DNA of 19,611 nt from JARRLC01 sp037387425 (GTDB taxonomy: Bacteria; Pseudomonadota; Alphaproteobacteria; Rhizobiales; Rhodomicrobiaceae): the NCBI GenBank assembly GCA_037387425.1, contig JARRLC010000060.1:1-19611 (forward strand). Reading direction: 5' to 3'. The notes beneath the pieces were generated by a model, which worked only from the letters and a program-made list of their open reading frames with translations, did no database searches and had not been told where the DNA came from. Shown here piece after piece: positions 6,385-15,104 of this stretch. Position 1 is the stretch's first letter, and every line of letters starts with the position of its first letter. The position numbers and the translations under genes were made by a program.

Positions 6385-8057
6385 TGCGGTGTGAGCACTG
6401 GGCAGACAAGTAACGTTTGCGCCAAAAGCTTCGAGCTGAAGGCGGAAAATGTGCGATTCAAGGCATTGTCGTCTACAATCAGAATACGTGCGCCTTCAAT
6501 ATTCACATTGAGACTTGTGGAGATTTGCGCGGCCGGAGGTGTTACGCCTTCCAATTCGAGCTGGACGAAGAATGTGCTGCCGCGATCAGGCACGCTTTCC
6601 ACGCCGATTTGACCATTCATCAGCTCAGCGATTTTTTTGCAGATGGCGAGACCGAGCCCAGTTCCTTCGAATTTGCGGCTGGCGGAAATATCTACCTGGG
6701 TGAAGTAGCCAAAAATTTCTGCTTGCTTATCCTTGGGGATACCAATCCCTGTGTCAGTAACGGATAGTATTATGTCGTGCTGGTTTTCTGGTTTGCGGCC
6801 CAGATAGCGAACCTCAATGGCGATGCCCCCGCTCATCGTAAATTTGATGGCGTTGCCAACGAGGTTGAGCAGAATCTGGCGCAGGCGTCCTGAGTCGCCG
6901 TTAAGCATTTCCGGCAATGACGGGTCGATATACGCGCTGAGTTCAAGACGTTTCGCAAATGCGCGCGGCCCCAGAAGCGTAACCACGTTGCTCACGATAT
7001 CGGATATGTTGAAGTCTTCCGTTTCAAGTTCAAAAGCGCCAGCTTCTATGCGGGATACGTCGAGAATATCGTTGAGGATAGTCAGAAGTATTTCACCAGA
7101 ATCATGTATTGTTTCGGCGTAATCTTGCTGCTTTTCAGATAAATCAGTATTTTTTAGAAGGTTAGTAAAACCTAATATGCCATTCATCGGCGTGCGCAAT
7201 TCATGACTCATAACCGCCAGGAAATCGCGTTTTGCGCGTTCGGAGGCACGGGCGCGGTCGCGCTCTTCAACCAGTTCTTTTTGCCCATTGAGAATTGTTT
7301 GTTCCATTGGCGAAAACACTAAAAGCGCATTCAGTAATGCAATGCAGATACCAACGACACAGCATCCCAGCAAAATAAGAAAAGCGCGTGTGTTTTGCCG
7401 GGCGGTCGCTTTATCCATCGCACGCATCATACCGTTGAATGCAGCCGTTAACTCAGTGCTGCCCAATGCTTCGATGGCTTCTGCTTTGGCGTAATGCTCA
7501 TCCGTGTAGACGCCTTTCGCTTTGACGATAGCATGGGATTTATGAAGCAGATCGCCAATCAGCACTTCCAGGTTGCGTTTATTAGGCGGTTGCGGACTAT
7601 GCCACAGTTTCGTGAGCAAGACAGGCATAGGATGAGGGCTCATATGGGCCGCGATTTTTGTCGCGTTGAGTTCTCCACCTAAATTGTGCACGAGGATATG
7701 CCAAGGAAGGCCAATATCATTATGCCCATGAAATTTATGTTGTTCGCCCTGGTCTTCAACCAGGCAGATTGCAACGAATAACGAAGCAAGCTCACTAAAT
7801 GACTGTGTCAGTTGTTTTTGGATATTTTCGTCGATATGTCCCCGAGATGCGTCTGAAATAGCCCAGGCGATCTGTACTTCGAAACGCTGGGCAGTTTTGA
7901 CCAGTGTCGACATTGCGTCGATGAAAGGGGCGCGGGTGCGAGACACATGTAGTTCATACGCTGCAATGCCTATAGCCGCGATAAGGCATAGGACAATTGT
8001 TATGGTTGCCCCCCAATATCGCCGACGCAGGAAGATTTTTGTTAAAAGTTGAGACAC
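6318..8057 (-). CDS. 5' fragment of hybrid sensor histidine kinase, frameshifted in its first receiver
   Basis: Membrane sensor kinase. TM1 lies at about 16-36 and TM2 at about 225-248, with about 190 periplasmic residues of unrecognised sensor type between them. No clear HAMP is seen; a short charged helix (ELVEERDRARASERAK) leads to the HisKA domain with phospho-accepting His285 (FLAVMSHELRTPMNG). The ATPase boxes are complete: N box near 394-407, G1 DTGIGIP at 435-441, F box near 449-455, G2 GTGLGLAI at 465-472. Receiver 1 begins at 523 with VDDN at 528-531, then the frame breaks at about residue 535. Beyond that, 45 residues are unlike any receiver, while the -1 frame continues correctly with IFRLQLEAFGANV. 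The start is a GTG at 8057, forced by an upstream in-frame stop; its Shine-Dalgarno is weak. As it stands, the kinase core is intact but the phosphorelay is cut. Confidence 0.85.
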   Translation of the reverse strand: MSQLLTKIFLRRRYWGATITIVLCLIAAIGIAAYELHVSRTRAPFIDAMSTLVKTAQRFEVQIAWAISDASRGHIDENIQKQLTQSFSELASLFVAICLVEDQGEQHKFHGHNDIGLPWHILVHNLGGELNATKIAAHMSPHPMPVLLTKLWHSPQPPNKRNLEVLIGDLLHKSHAIVKAKGVYTDEHYAKAEAIEALGSTELTAAFNGMMRAMDKATARQNTRAFLILLGCCVVGICIALLNALLVFSPMEQTILNGQKELVEERDRARASERAKRDFLAVMSHELRTPMNGILGFTNLLKNTDLSEKQQDYAETIHDSGEILLTILNDILDVSRIEAGAFELETEDFNISDIVSNVVTLLGPRAFAKRLELSAYIDPSLPEMLNGDSGRLRQILLNLVGNAIKFTMSGGIAIEVRYLGRKPENQHDIILSVTDTGIGIPKDKQAEIFGYFTQVDISASRKFEGTGLGLAICKKIAELMNGQIGVESVPDRGSTFFVQLELEGVTPPAAQISTSLNVNIEGARILIVDDNALNRTFSAFSSKLLAQTLLVCPVLTPHWRPLSRPIMQGVGSRWLSLIK

Positions 8058-8095
8058 AGAACGCCCATCTTTTATTTATGATCCCGGGCGTAATT

Positions 8096-8124
8096 ATTAA
8101 ACGAAAGTTGCTAACGTTCTGCAA
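8096..8124 (-). promoter_or_regulatory. Candidate sigma-70-type promoter of the hybrid histidine kinase
   Basis: On the minus strand TTGCAG (8124-8119) and TTTAAT (8101-8096) are separated by exactly 17 bp, about 40 bp upstream of the GTG start at 8057. It lies in the 156-bp gap after the SGNH gene, so the kinase probably has its own promoter. Confidence 0.5.
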
Positions 8125-8213
8125 TCGGTATTGGTAAAATTGCATAGCAGCGCATGAATGCTTGGTAACGCTGTTTTGCGATTAATAGAAATACTCAGGG
8201 GTTTTACACAGAA

Positions 8214-9866
8214 TTACTTCACTGAGGTTGAAGAAGTGTAAGAAAATCCTTCAAAGGCTGTGATCAGCTCGCGAAATAGGATACGTGCCGAGCGTTTCGA
8301 CCCCGCCTCGGTCAGGTGTACATGATCAGCAGCGGCAAGTGGCGGGTCGGAGTGGACCCATGCATGAATGCCGCAAGTGCCACCCATGACTTTCGACCAA
8401 TCCCAGAAATAGGCGTTATTGGCCGCCGCCGCACGTTTCAGAATGAGCCGTATAGCGTCAAGCTGCAATGGCGGGTGCCAATGCGCAATGCGCGGATCTT
8501 TTTTCCGGATGGAGCGGGCATATCGAGCGATTTCTTTGGCATCCAGGGCGCTACAAACATTATTAGCCTTGCCGCTCTCTACGGCGAAGGCAGGCATTTT
8601 CGCAATATCTGGCGGTCCAAGCACCAGAAGCGAGGCTTGCGGCGCTGCTTGGCGGAGCATTGCAAGAGAGGCGTTGACGCTTGCATCGTATTTGGCGAGG
8701 TCGAGCTTGCCTTTCAGGCTTTCCTCGGTGCCGTAGCCGAAGACGATAAGGTCTGGCGCAAGCCGCTTCAGATCGTTGTGAACGAGGGAGCGTGTCCAAG
8801 AAAGCGGCGTGACAGCGGTTGCGCCCGGAAGACCAAAACTGACGTAGCGCACGCCAGGTTTGTTTGAGCCGATATTTATGGCGTGTAAAATGATCTGGCC
8901 ATCGCCTACAGGTTTAATGAGAACTTCACGCGCTGTTTTTGTAAGGCGTAGCGTTTTCCACGAACGCGCTGGCTCGGCGGTTGAAACGCGTTTACCCTCG
9001 CCGTCAAGGCTGATGAACGCCGATCCTCCTTGAGGGCCGGTCTCGAATGAGACTTCCGCCCAGTCAAAGGGGGCTTTCATTGAGGTTATCCGCATCCAGG
9101 CATTGCGGTTGCTAGACCACACCTTTGCGCCTGTCAGGGTATACGGACCAGGAGCGCCCATCGCGCTTACGGCGACTTGCCAGTTGCCGCCTTGTTCAAA
9201 TTTGACGTCACGCGCTGAATATAGGCCAGGCATGAGCATACCGCGCCCGGCATCGCCGAAACTGAGCTGGAATTCATAGCGCAAATCACCGGAAAAGTGA
9301 TCGGCGGCGATATGGCTGTCGCCCAAATGCAAAATGGTGACTTGTCCGCCTGTGCCGCTCTTGACACGAGCAAGTGCTTTGAAGAAGGGCCTCAGTGCGA
9401 CGTTCGCCGGTACGCTGGCAACATTTCGGCTGATGGCGGCGCTGTTGGTGGCGGCACGATTAGCCTGCTTGATTTGCATGGCTGGTTGCATCTGCGCCAA
9501 TTTTTGCGCGTTTGCAGTAAAACTGTTTTTCCGCTTGCGCGTTGGTAAAGGGATCAGTGCAGGCGTGGCTGAGCGATGGCTGAGCTTTTCGTCACCCACA
9601 ACGACGATTTCGCTTATCGTTGGATCGTTTTGCGAAGAAGCACTGCTTTGATCTGTTTTTTGCAGCTTTTGGGATATCTGGGCTGTTTTGACAGTGCGAT
9701 TGGATGTTCTGGTTTTGCTTATTACAGTATAATTGGAATGCGTTTCACGGCTGCTTTGTTTATTTTCGTTTTTTTCAGGCTGACACCCGGCAGTTACAGT
9801 CGCAACACAAGCGATAGCCAAGCTTGTTACCAGAAAAGAAAACCGAAATAAATATGCCGACTGCAT
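8214..9866 (-). CDS. SGNH/GDSL-family lipoprotein with apparently complete catalytic motifs
   Basis: A 550-residue exported protein. The N-terminus is a lipoprotein signal peptide with lipobox VTAGC (Cys28), so it is probably anchored in an envelope membrane. A long Ser/Thr/Gln-rich, low-complexity linker (about 30-165) precedes the SGNH fold. Block I is ILHLGDSHIAADHF with nucleophile Ser184. A central insertion of beta-rich appearance (about 210-330) follows, then LIVFGYGTEES, where Glu stands in place of the usual Asn-Asp block. Block V is ADHVHLT with the D514-x-x-H517 dyad near the C-terminus. Such proteins act as esterases or O-acetyltransferases on envelope polysaccharides or peptidoglycan; the exact substrate is unknown. 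Start chosen by GAGGAAG nine bases before the ATG. It lies 66 bp after the DUF459-like gene on the same strand, probably one operon. No MBOAT acyltransferase partner is visible in the window. Confidence 0.75.
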   Translation of the reverse strand: MQSAYLFRFSFLVTSLAIACVATVTAGCQPEKNENKQSSRETHSNYTVISKTRTSNRTVKTAQISQKLQKTDQSSASSQNDPTISEIVVVGDEKLSHRSATPALIPLPTRKRKNSFTANAQKLAQMQPAMQIKQANRAATNSAAISRNVASVPANVALRPFFKALARVKSGTGGQVTILHLGDSHIAADHFSGDLRYEFQLSFGDAGRGMLMPGLYSARDVKFEQGGNWQVAVSAMGAPGPYTLTGAKVWSSNRNAWMRITSMKAPFDWAEVSFETGPQGGSAFISLDGEGKRVSTAEPARSWKTLRLTKTAREVLIKPVGDGQIILHAINIGSNKPGVRYVSFGLPGATAVTPLSWTRSLVHNDLKRLAPDLIVFGYGTEESLKGKLDLAKYDASVNASLAMLRQAAPQASLLVLGPPDIAKMPAFAVESGKANNVCSALDAKEIARYARSIRKKDPRIAHWHPPLQLDAIRLILKRAAAANNAYFWDWSKVMGGTCGIHAWVHSDPPLAAADHVHLTEAGSKRSARILFRELITAFEGFSYTSSTSVK

Positions 9867-9932
9867 ACTAGACTACTTCCTCAACTCAACTTACGCATAC
9901 TTCAGCTCACAGGCTGGATTGCAGTTGTCTTG

Positions 9933-11243
9933 TTAACTTCTAGGCCACTTAAAATCATCTGCGCGGTTCGGTTTTGACTTGAGGGATTCGCCCTTCACCA
10001 AAACGCGATAATATAACCGTTCTGTGACAGGAAGACGGCGTTCACCCGCTGCTATGCCCGCATTCAGGTCCGTCATGGATGAAACCGTGGCAAGGGATGT
10101 CACGCCGTTATCGATATCGCCCAGGATTGTTTCACCGTGGGGCGCATTGCCGGGAAGAAATGCGGGCGTGCGTGGAGATGCCGTTTGCGAAGCCGATTTA
10201 TCTGCTTGGCCAGCAGTGTCGGAACCTCCGCTCGGTGTATTTTGCGCGGTTGTCTCACCGGAACGCTCCTCAGTTTTTCCGGCACTGTCCGCGTCTTTAT
10301 CGGTGGCCTCAGACGCTTGTTCGGCTGCATCTGCAACGTCGTTGTCTTCACCGGCCTGCGGTTTGCTCAGCAATGCGCTCTGTTCGTCTTCGTCGCCAGC
10401 GAGCGGGATATTGCGTTCAGCGCGCGCTTCGTTGAGATCGCGGCGCACCAAAACTTCCACATAGCTTGCCAGTTTGCGGTTTCCGTGCCTTGTGAACGAG
10501 ATGCCGTCATTTTGACGCAACCGCCGGTTTTGTCCGGTCAAATCTGGGCCATATGAGGTGAAATCGCCGTTTTGGTCTACAAAACCGCTCCAGCTATCGA
10601 TGAACTTGATGTTGTTGACATAGGCCCGCTCGCGGATAATCGAGTTAATGAATGCAAGGTGTTCGCTGTATTTCGGCTTGGCCATAACTGGCAGGCCCAT
10701 CCAGTAAACCGCGACATTCTTGCTTTTCAAGATTTTGATAAGGTTGTCGACTTCCTTGGCGTAGGCATCGCGCCAACCGTCGCTGCCCCAGGAAATGTTG
10801 CCCTTGTTCGTCCGGATCTTACGAACATCGTTGATGCCCATCATAACGACTGCGATGTGCATGGGGGATTGTTCGGCGTATTTATCGATCATGGCCGACC
10901 AGTTGACGTAGCGTGGCCGGGTGAGGCTGGCGCTCCCATGGGTGGAATTTATAACCTTCAGCGTGTTGTCTTTTTTAAACGCCTGCTCCAAACCGTCAGC
11001 AAGCCCCGTTGCCAGACCGTCGCCAATAACGTGAAGATGATAGCGGTCGCTTCGTGGAAACGGAGTGATGAAACTGCGCTGCTGAAATGCAGGGGCTGGC
11101 GTTTGTGCACGCGCAGCGTCTGGCGTTAAGGTGAATATAGCGACCATGAGCAGCAGCAAACTGCACATGACTCTGTCCCTGATTGTCAGAGATAAGGATA
11201 CCTTGCACGCCCTTTGCGTCATGCTTTTCTCTGCATTTTCCAT
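9933..11243 (-). CDS. Exported DUF459-type SGNH-fold protein lacking the usual catalytic Ser and His
   Basis: A 436-residue exported protein with a signal peptide (hydrophobic core at about 27-40, cleavage near ARA-QT around 46). The SGNH-like domain covers about 68-272. Block I reads HVIGDGLATGLADG, with Gly76 where DUF459 proteins normally have the nucleophilic Ser (GDS). Block III is intact (VVMMGINDVR, Asn138-Asp139). Block V reads NDGISFTRHGNRKLA, with Ser249 where the catalytic His (DGIHFT) is expected. A low-complexity Glu/Asp/Ala/Ser-rich linker (about 283-375) leads to a C-terminal segment ending ADDFKWPRS, which resembles the usual end of alphaproteobacterial DUF459 proteins. The start is uncertain: Met1 (11243, GGAA a few bases upstream) or Met8 (11222); both keep the signal peptide. 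It is probably co-transcribed with the lipoprotein gene 66 bp downstream. It may be a non-catalytic binding partner of that protein; this is inference. Confidence 0.75.
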   Translation of the reverse strand: MENAEKSMTQRACKVSLSLTIRDRVMCSLLLLMVAIFTLTPDAARAQTPAPAFQQRSFITPFPRSDRYHLHVIGDGLATGLADGLEQAFKKDNTLKVINSTHGSASLTRPRYVNWSAMIDKYAEQSPMHIAVVMMGINDVRKIRTNKGNISWGSDGWRDAYAKEVDNLIKILKSKNVAVYWMGLPVMAKPKYSEHLAFINSIIRERAYVNNIKFIDSWSGFVDQNGDFTSYGPDLTGQNRRLRQNDGISFTRHGNRKLASYVEVLVRRDLNEARAERNIPLAGDEDEQSALLSKPQAGEDNDVADAAEQASEATDKDADSAGKTEERSGETTAQNTPSGGSDTAGQADKSASQTASPRTPAFLPGNAPHGETILGDIDNGVTSLATVSSMTDLNAGIAAGERRLPVTERLYYRVLVKGESLKSKPNRADDFKWPRS

Positions 11244-11445
11244 GTGTTCCGGTTAACGCCCATCACGGTTTATTGGCGAGACAGCCCGTGAGCGACGCTG
11301 AGTATATAGCGAATTCTAAACACGTCGAACACGTAATTTTGCGGTTGCGGTTACTGGGGAAAAAACTGCGCGCTAAGGTTGTGAGTGTGGTCAATATACA
11401 TAACTTATTTGCCAAATAACAATATTAACCTCTGGACTTCGCCAT

Positions 11446-11462
11446 GGTATACCACATATACC
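11446..11462 (+). repeat. Small inverted repeat upstream of galU, flanked by 8-bp direct repeats
   Basis: GGTATA (11446-11451) and TATACC (11457-11462) form a 6-bp inverted repeat with a 5-base spacer. The octamer CGCCATGG occurs on both sides (11440-11447 and 11463-11470). It lies about 60 bp before the galU ATG and could be an operator or leader structure, or chance. Confidence 0.3.
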
Positions 11463-11520
11463 CGCCATGGCCGATACTTGGCCTTGCCTCATTTTTCATA
11501 ACAATCAAAGCCAAATCATC

Positions 11521-12432
11521 ATGAAACATGTCCGTAAAGCTCTCTTTCCCGTTGCCGGTCTTGGTACACGTTTTCTTCCAGCCACAAAAGCCATGCCGAA
11601 AGAAATGCTTACCGTGGTCGATCGTCCTATTATCCAGCATGTGGTGGACGAAGCCCATGAAGGCGGCGCGGAGCATCTGATTTTTGTCACTGGCCGCAAT
11701 AAAGGCGTTATCGAAGACCATTTCGACCGTTCGTTTGAACTGGAGCACACGCTTGAACAGCGCAACAAATCAAAAGAGTTGATAGAACTGCGCAAAGCTC
11801 TCCCCACCGCCGGACAAACCAGCTTCACACGCCAACAAGAGCCGCAAGGGCTTGGGCATGCCGTCTGGTGCGCGCGCGATCTGGTGGGCAACGAGCCATT
11901 CGCACTGCTTTTGCCCGACGTGCTGGTGAAAGCGCCCGGTAAAAGCTGCATGGGTCAGATGATGGAGCTTTATCAGGAGCTGACCGCCAAAGAGGGGAAG
12001 GTTAATCTCATCGCCGTGGAAGAAGTTCCAGCAGATGAAGTGTCAAACTATGGCGTTGTAGGCATCGAACCGGGCGATGGGCCGCTTTGGCCTGTAACAG
12101 GCATGGTGGAGAAGCCATCTCAAGAAACAGCGCCCAGCAATCTGATCATCATGGGACGCTACATTTTGCAGCCCGAGATTTTTGATATCCTTTCCGACCA
12201 TAAACGCGGCGCTGGGGGCGAAATCCAAATTACCGACGCTATGAAAACGCTGATGGAGAAGCAGCCTTTCTATGCCTACAAATATACAGGCCGCAGCTAC
12301 GATTGCGGCTCGAAACTCGGTTTTCTGAATGCAAACGTGGCGTTCGCGCTTGACCATCCCGAATTTGCGCCGCGTTTTATTGATGATCTGCACAAGCTTA
12401 TCCGTGAATACACGGATACGCATTCATCTTAA
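11521..12432 (+). CDS. galU: UTP--glucose-1-phosphate uridylyltransferase
   Basis: A 303-residue cytoplasmic nucleotidyltransferase that makes UDP-glucose and diphosphate from UTP and glucose 1-phosphate, feeding polysaccharide and lipopolysaccharide synthesis. The signature GLGTRFLPATKAMPKEM lies at 13-29, followed by VVDRPIIQHVVDEA (32-45). LGHAVWCARDLVGNEPFALLLPD (about 117-139), GEIQITDAM and YDCGSKLGFLNA near the C-terminus also fit GalU. The ATG at 11521 is chosen because conserved sequence begins there; a reading from 11467 would add 18 unlike residues. No good Shine-Dalgarno is visible. The gene stands alone, divergent from the SGNH pair and convergent with the RND operon, with a strong hairpin just after its stop. 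Confidence 0.93.
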   Translation: MKHVRKALFPVAGLGTRFLPATKAMPKEMLTVVDRPIIQHVVDEAHEGGAEHLIFVTGRNKGVIEDHFDRSFELEHTLEQRNKSKELIELRKALPTAGQTSFTRQQEPQGLGHAVWCARDLVGNEPFALLLPDVLVKAPGKSCMGQMMELYQELTAKEGKVNLIAVEEVPADEVSNYGVVGIEPGDGPLWPVTGMVEKPSQETAPSNLIIMGRYILQPEIFDILSDHKRGAGGEIQITDAMKTLMEKQPFYAYKYTGRSYDCGSKLGFLNANVAFALDHPEFAPRFIDDLHKLIREYTDTHSS

Positions 12433-12454
12433 GCACCAGTTCGACCGCTAAGTA

Positions 12455-12477
12455 GGCGGAGTGACGATCACTCCGCC
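12455..12477. terminator. Strong hairpin between galU and the RND operon, probable shared terminator
   Basis: Perfect 10-bp arms GGCGGAGTGA (12455-12464) and TCACTCCGCC (12468-12477) enclose a 3-base loop. The hairpin lies 22 bp after the galU stop and overlaps the RND stop codon (12470-12468). The T tract is short on the plus side (GCTTT) and absent on the minus side. Confidence 0.6.
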
Positions 12478-15104
12478 GCTTTGGCGACTTCCTCCGGATA
12501 AGGCTCTGCTTTCGGCAGCAGCTTGACTTCATCTTCCGGGTCGTCCATCGGGCCAACGAACCGGCTGAAAATCCGCCACACCAGCAGCCCCAAATCGTCC
12601 ATCAGCGTAAACACCGCAGGCACGAACACCAGCGACAGCACGGTGGCCAACAGCAATCCGCCAATAACCGCGATGGCCATCGGCGCGCGGAACTCGCCGC
12701 CAGCTCCAAGCGCGAGCGCGCTCGGCAGCATGCCGCCAGCCATGGCGATGGTGGTCATGATGATGGGCCGCGCACGTTTGCGTCCCGCATCGATGATGGC
12801 TTCGTGGCGCTCAATACCGCGCGCGATGGCTTCAATGGCGAAATCCACCAGCATGATGGCGTTTTTCGTGACCACGCCCATGAGCATCAGCACACCGATC
12901 ACCACAGGGAAGCTGAACGGCCGGTTCGTAATGTGCAGCGCGAAAACAACGCCTCCCAGCGACAGAGGCAGTGAGAACAAAATGGTGACGGGCTGCAAGA
13001 AACTGCCGAACAACAGAACAAGCACGGCAAACACCAGCATCAGCCCTGCCGCCATCGCCTGACCGAAGCTTACGAAAACCTCGCCCATAACCTCGGCGTC
13101 ACCGGTTTCTTTAAGCTCCACGCCCATTTTTGCCTTCTCTTTGACGATTGGCAAATTCAGCGTTTTCTCCATGGCTTTGCCAAGCGCTACGCCGCTGCCC
13201 AGATCGGTGCCGACGACGATACGTCTGTGGCGATCATAACGGTCTATCGAGGAGGGGCCCATACCAGTCTCAATGGACGCCACCGTGATAAGCGGTACGG
13301 TTGTACCGTTTGCGGTGGGAACTTTCAGCGCTTCCAGCATATGGCGGTTGCCGCGCGAGCCATCCTCAAGCTGTACGCGGATAGGGATTTGCCGATCACC
13401 CACGTTGAATTTTGCCAGATTGGCGGTGATGTCGCCAATCGTGGCTATGCGGATGGTCTCCGACAGCGCTTCAGTGGAAACCCCCAGGTCGGCGGCCACT
13501 TCGCTACGCGGACGGAAGCGAATTTCCGGACGGTCGAGCGCGGAGATGGCCTGAACGTTGCGCAACTCAGGAATACGCTGCATTTCCTTAACAATATCCG
13601 GTGCGGCGGCCGACACGGCGGCACTGTCCTTTCCGGTGATGTTGAGCATCAATATACGCTGGCCGTTTTCGTTCATAATCCACGACCGGAGATCGGGGAT
13701 TGTCGCGAGATCGCGGGTGATAGCGTTTTCAAGCTGACGTTGCGTGCGTTCACGCTCAGTTTTATCTACCAGCGTCACAACAAAACTCGCCCGGCGCACT
13801 TCATCGCCGCCGCCTGCAAAGCCGAGAATGCGTCCGCCATCGACGAACACGCTTTTCACTTCCGGATGCTTGCGGATTTTCTGTACAGCGGCGTCGCTGG
13901 TGGCTTTCATGTCCTCAAGGCGCGCCCCCGGCGGAAGTTCCGTCGCCACAAGAATGCGGGACTGGTCTTCGACAGGCAGAAAGTCTTGAGGCAGCAGTTG
14001 TGCGCTGGCGATGGAAAGCACAAAGATGACCAGCCCCACCAACACGGTTTTGATGCGGTGTTCCACCGACCAGCGGATCAGCCTTGAATAAGCCCGCATG
14101 AGACGCCCGTCTTCGGAAGGCTCTTCGCTTTGGTCGTGATGCATGAAATAGGCGGCGAGCATTGGCGTTATCAACCGCGCCACAAGAAGCGAGAAGAACA
14201 CCGCCGCCGCAACAGTAATGCCGAACTGCTTGAAATATTGCCCAGCAATGCCGCCCATAAAGCTCACCGGCACGAACACCGCAATGATAGTCGTGGTAAT
14301 GGCGATCACCGCCAAGCCGATTTCGTCGGCAGCTTCCAACGCCGCACGATAGGCTGATTTGCCCATGCGCATGTGCCGGACGATGTTCTCGATTTCCACA
14401 ATCGCGTCGTCAACCAGAATGCCGGTAACGATGGTCAGCGCCAGAAGCGTCACCAGATTGAGCGAGAAGCCGAGCGCCTGCATGGCCCAGAACGCAGGGA
14501 ATATCGACAGTGGCAGCGCGATGGCCGCCATCAGTGTAGCGCGCCAGTCCCGCAGGAACAGGAATACAATGAACACCGCCAACGCTGCGCCTTCCAACAG
14601 CGTATGCATGGTCGAGATATAGTTGCCCTTCGTGTAAGCAACTGTATCGTCAACGTTTTCTAATTTGACGTTAGGGTGTTCCTTGGCGATCTGCGCAAGT
14701 TTGGCGTCCACGAGCTGGCTAACGACAACGTCGCTTGCGCCCTTTGCGCGCGAGATGGCGAAGCCAACCACTTCTTTTCCGTTATAGCGGGCGAAATATT
14801 TCGGCTCTTCATAAGAGTCGGTCACGCTCGCGATTTCGTTGAGCCGGATTTTGCGCCCACCTTGCAAAACGATCGGCATGCTGGCGAGTGTTTCCACGTT
14901 TTCCGCGCTGGCCAGCGCACGAATGGTCTGCTCGGAGCCGCCGATTTCGCTTTTCCCGCCGGAAACGTCCACATTGGTAGCGCGGAGCTGGCGGCTAACC
15001 TCGCCCGCCGTGATGCCCAGCGCTAAGAGCCGTTCGAACTTCAGCGCCACCCGGATTTCGCGCGTAACGCCGCCAACGCGCCGCACTTCGCCAACGCCTC
15101 GCAC
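12468..15104 (-). CDS. Larger 3' fragment of RND (HAE1) efflux pump, broken by a 35-bp tandem duplication
   Basis: C-terminal 878 residues of an AcrB/MexB-type inner-membrane proton/drug antiporter. The proton-relay residues are present: GILVDDAIVEIEN (Asp-Asp pair) in the TM4 region and GVVTKNAIMLVDF with the TM10-region lysine. Porter-domain sequences and LARLITPMLA-type family motifs are also intact. It lacks TM1 and the first part of the periplasmic porter domain, which are encoded in another frame by the fragment at 15649-15041. In-frame family sequence continues upstream of the nominal GTG at 15104 as REIQSVRGVGEV. So 15104 is not a natural start. Removing one 35-bp copy at 15116-15150 joins both fragments into 1048 residues, normal for the family. 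As it stands, this fragment should not make a working pump. It follows an MFP gene and a TetR gene on the same strand; no outer-membrane TolC-like gene is visible here. Confidence 0.9.
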   Translation of the reverse strand: MRGVGEVRRVGGVTREIRVALKFERLLALGITAGEVSRQLRATNVDVSGGKSEIGGSEQTIRALASAENVETLASMPIVLQGGRKIRLNEIASVTDSYEEPKYFARYNGKEVVGFAISRAKGASDVVVSQLVDAKLAQIAKEHPNVKLENVDDTVAYTKGNYISTMHTLLEGAALAVFIVFLFLRDWRATLMAAIALPLSIFPAFWAMQALGFSLNLVTLLALTIVTGILVDDAIVEIENIVRHMRMGKSAYRAALEAADEIGLAVIAITTTIIAVFVPVSFMGGIAGQYFKQFGITVAAAVFFSLLVARLITPMLAAYFMHHDQSEEPSEDGRLMRAYSRLIRWSVEHRIKTVLVGLVIFVLSIASAQLLPQDFLPVEDQSRILVATELPPGARLEDMKATSDAAVQKIRKHPEVKSVFVDGGRILGFAGGGDEVRRASFVVTLVDKTERERTQRQLENAITRDLATIPDLRSWIMNENGQRILMLNITGKDSAAVSAAAPDIVKEMQRIPELRNVQAISALDRPEIRFRPRSEVAADLGVSTEALSETIRIATIGDITANLAKFNVGDRQIPIRVQLEDGSRGNRHMLEALKVPTANGTTVPLITVASIETGMGPSSIDRYDRHRRIVVGTDLGSGVALGKAMEKTLNLPIVKEKAKMGVELKETGDAEVMGEVFVSFGQAMAAGLMLVFAVLVLLFGSFLQPVTILFSLPLSLGGVVFALHITNRPFSFPVVIGVLMLMGVVTKNAIMLVDFAIEAIARGIERHEAIIDAGRKRARPIIMTTIAMAGGMLPSALALGAGGEFRAPMAIAVIGGLLLATVLSLVFVPAVFTLMDDLGLLVWRIFSRFVGPMDDPEDEVKLLPKAEPYPEEVAKAAE

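Noticed and set aside
6438..6460. Programmed -1 ribosomal frameshift as the explanation for the histidine kinase split
   Set aside because: The sequence around the shift (CGC ACA TTT TCC) does not form a canonical X-XXY-YYZ slippery heptamer, and the two tRNAs could not re-pair after slipping. A one-base deletion is simpler.
8316..8867. Open frame of 183 codons opposite the SGNH lipoprotein gene
   Set aside because: It lies wholly antisense to a gene with clear SGNH motifs, and its own translation shows no recognisable features.
10572..11129. Open frame of 185 codons opposite the DUF459-like gene
   Set aside because: Antisense to a well-supported gene; no start context or domain signal of its own.
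13227..14087. Long open frame (286 codons) on the plus strand opposite the RND gene
   Set aside because: The minus-strand frame encodes unmistakable RND pump sequence. The plus-strand translation has no domain-like pattern and is an antisense shadow in G+C-rich DNA.
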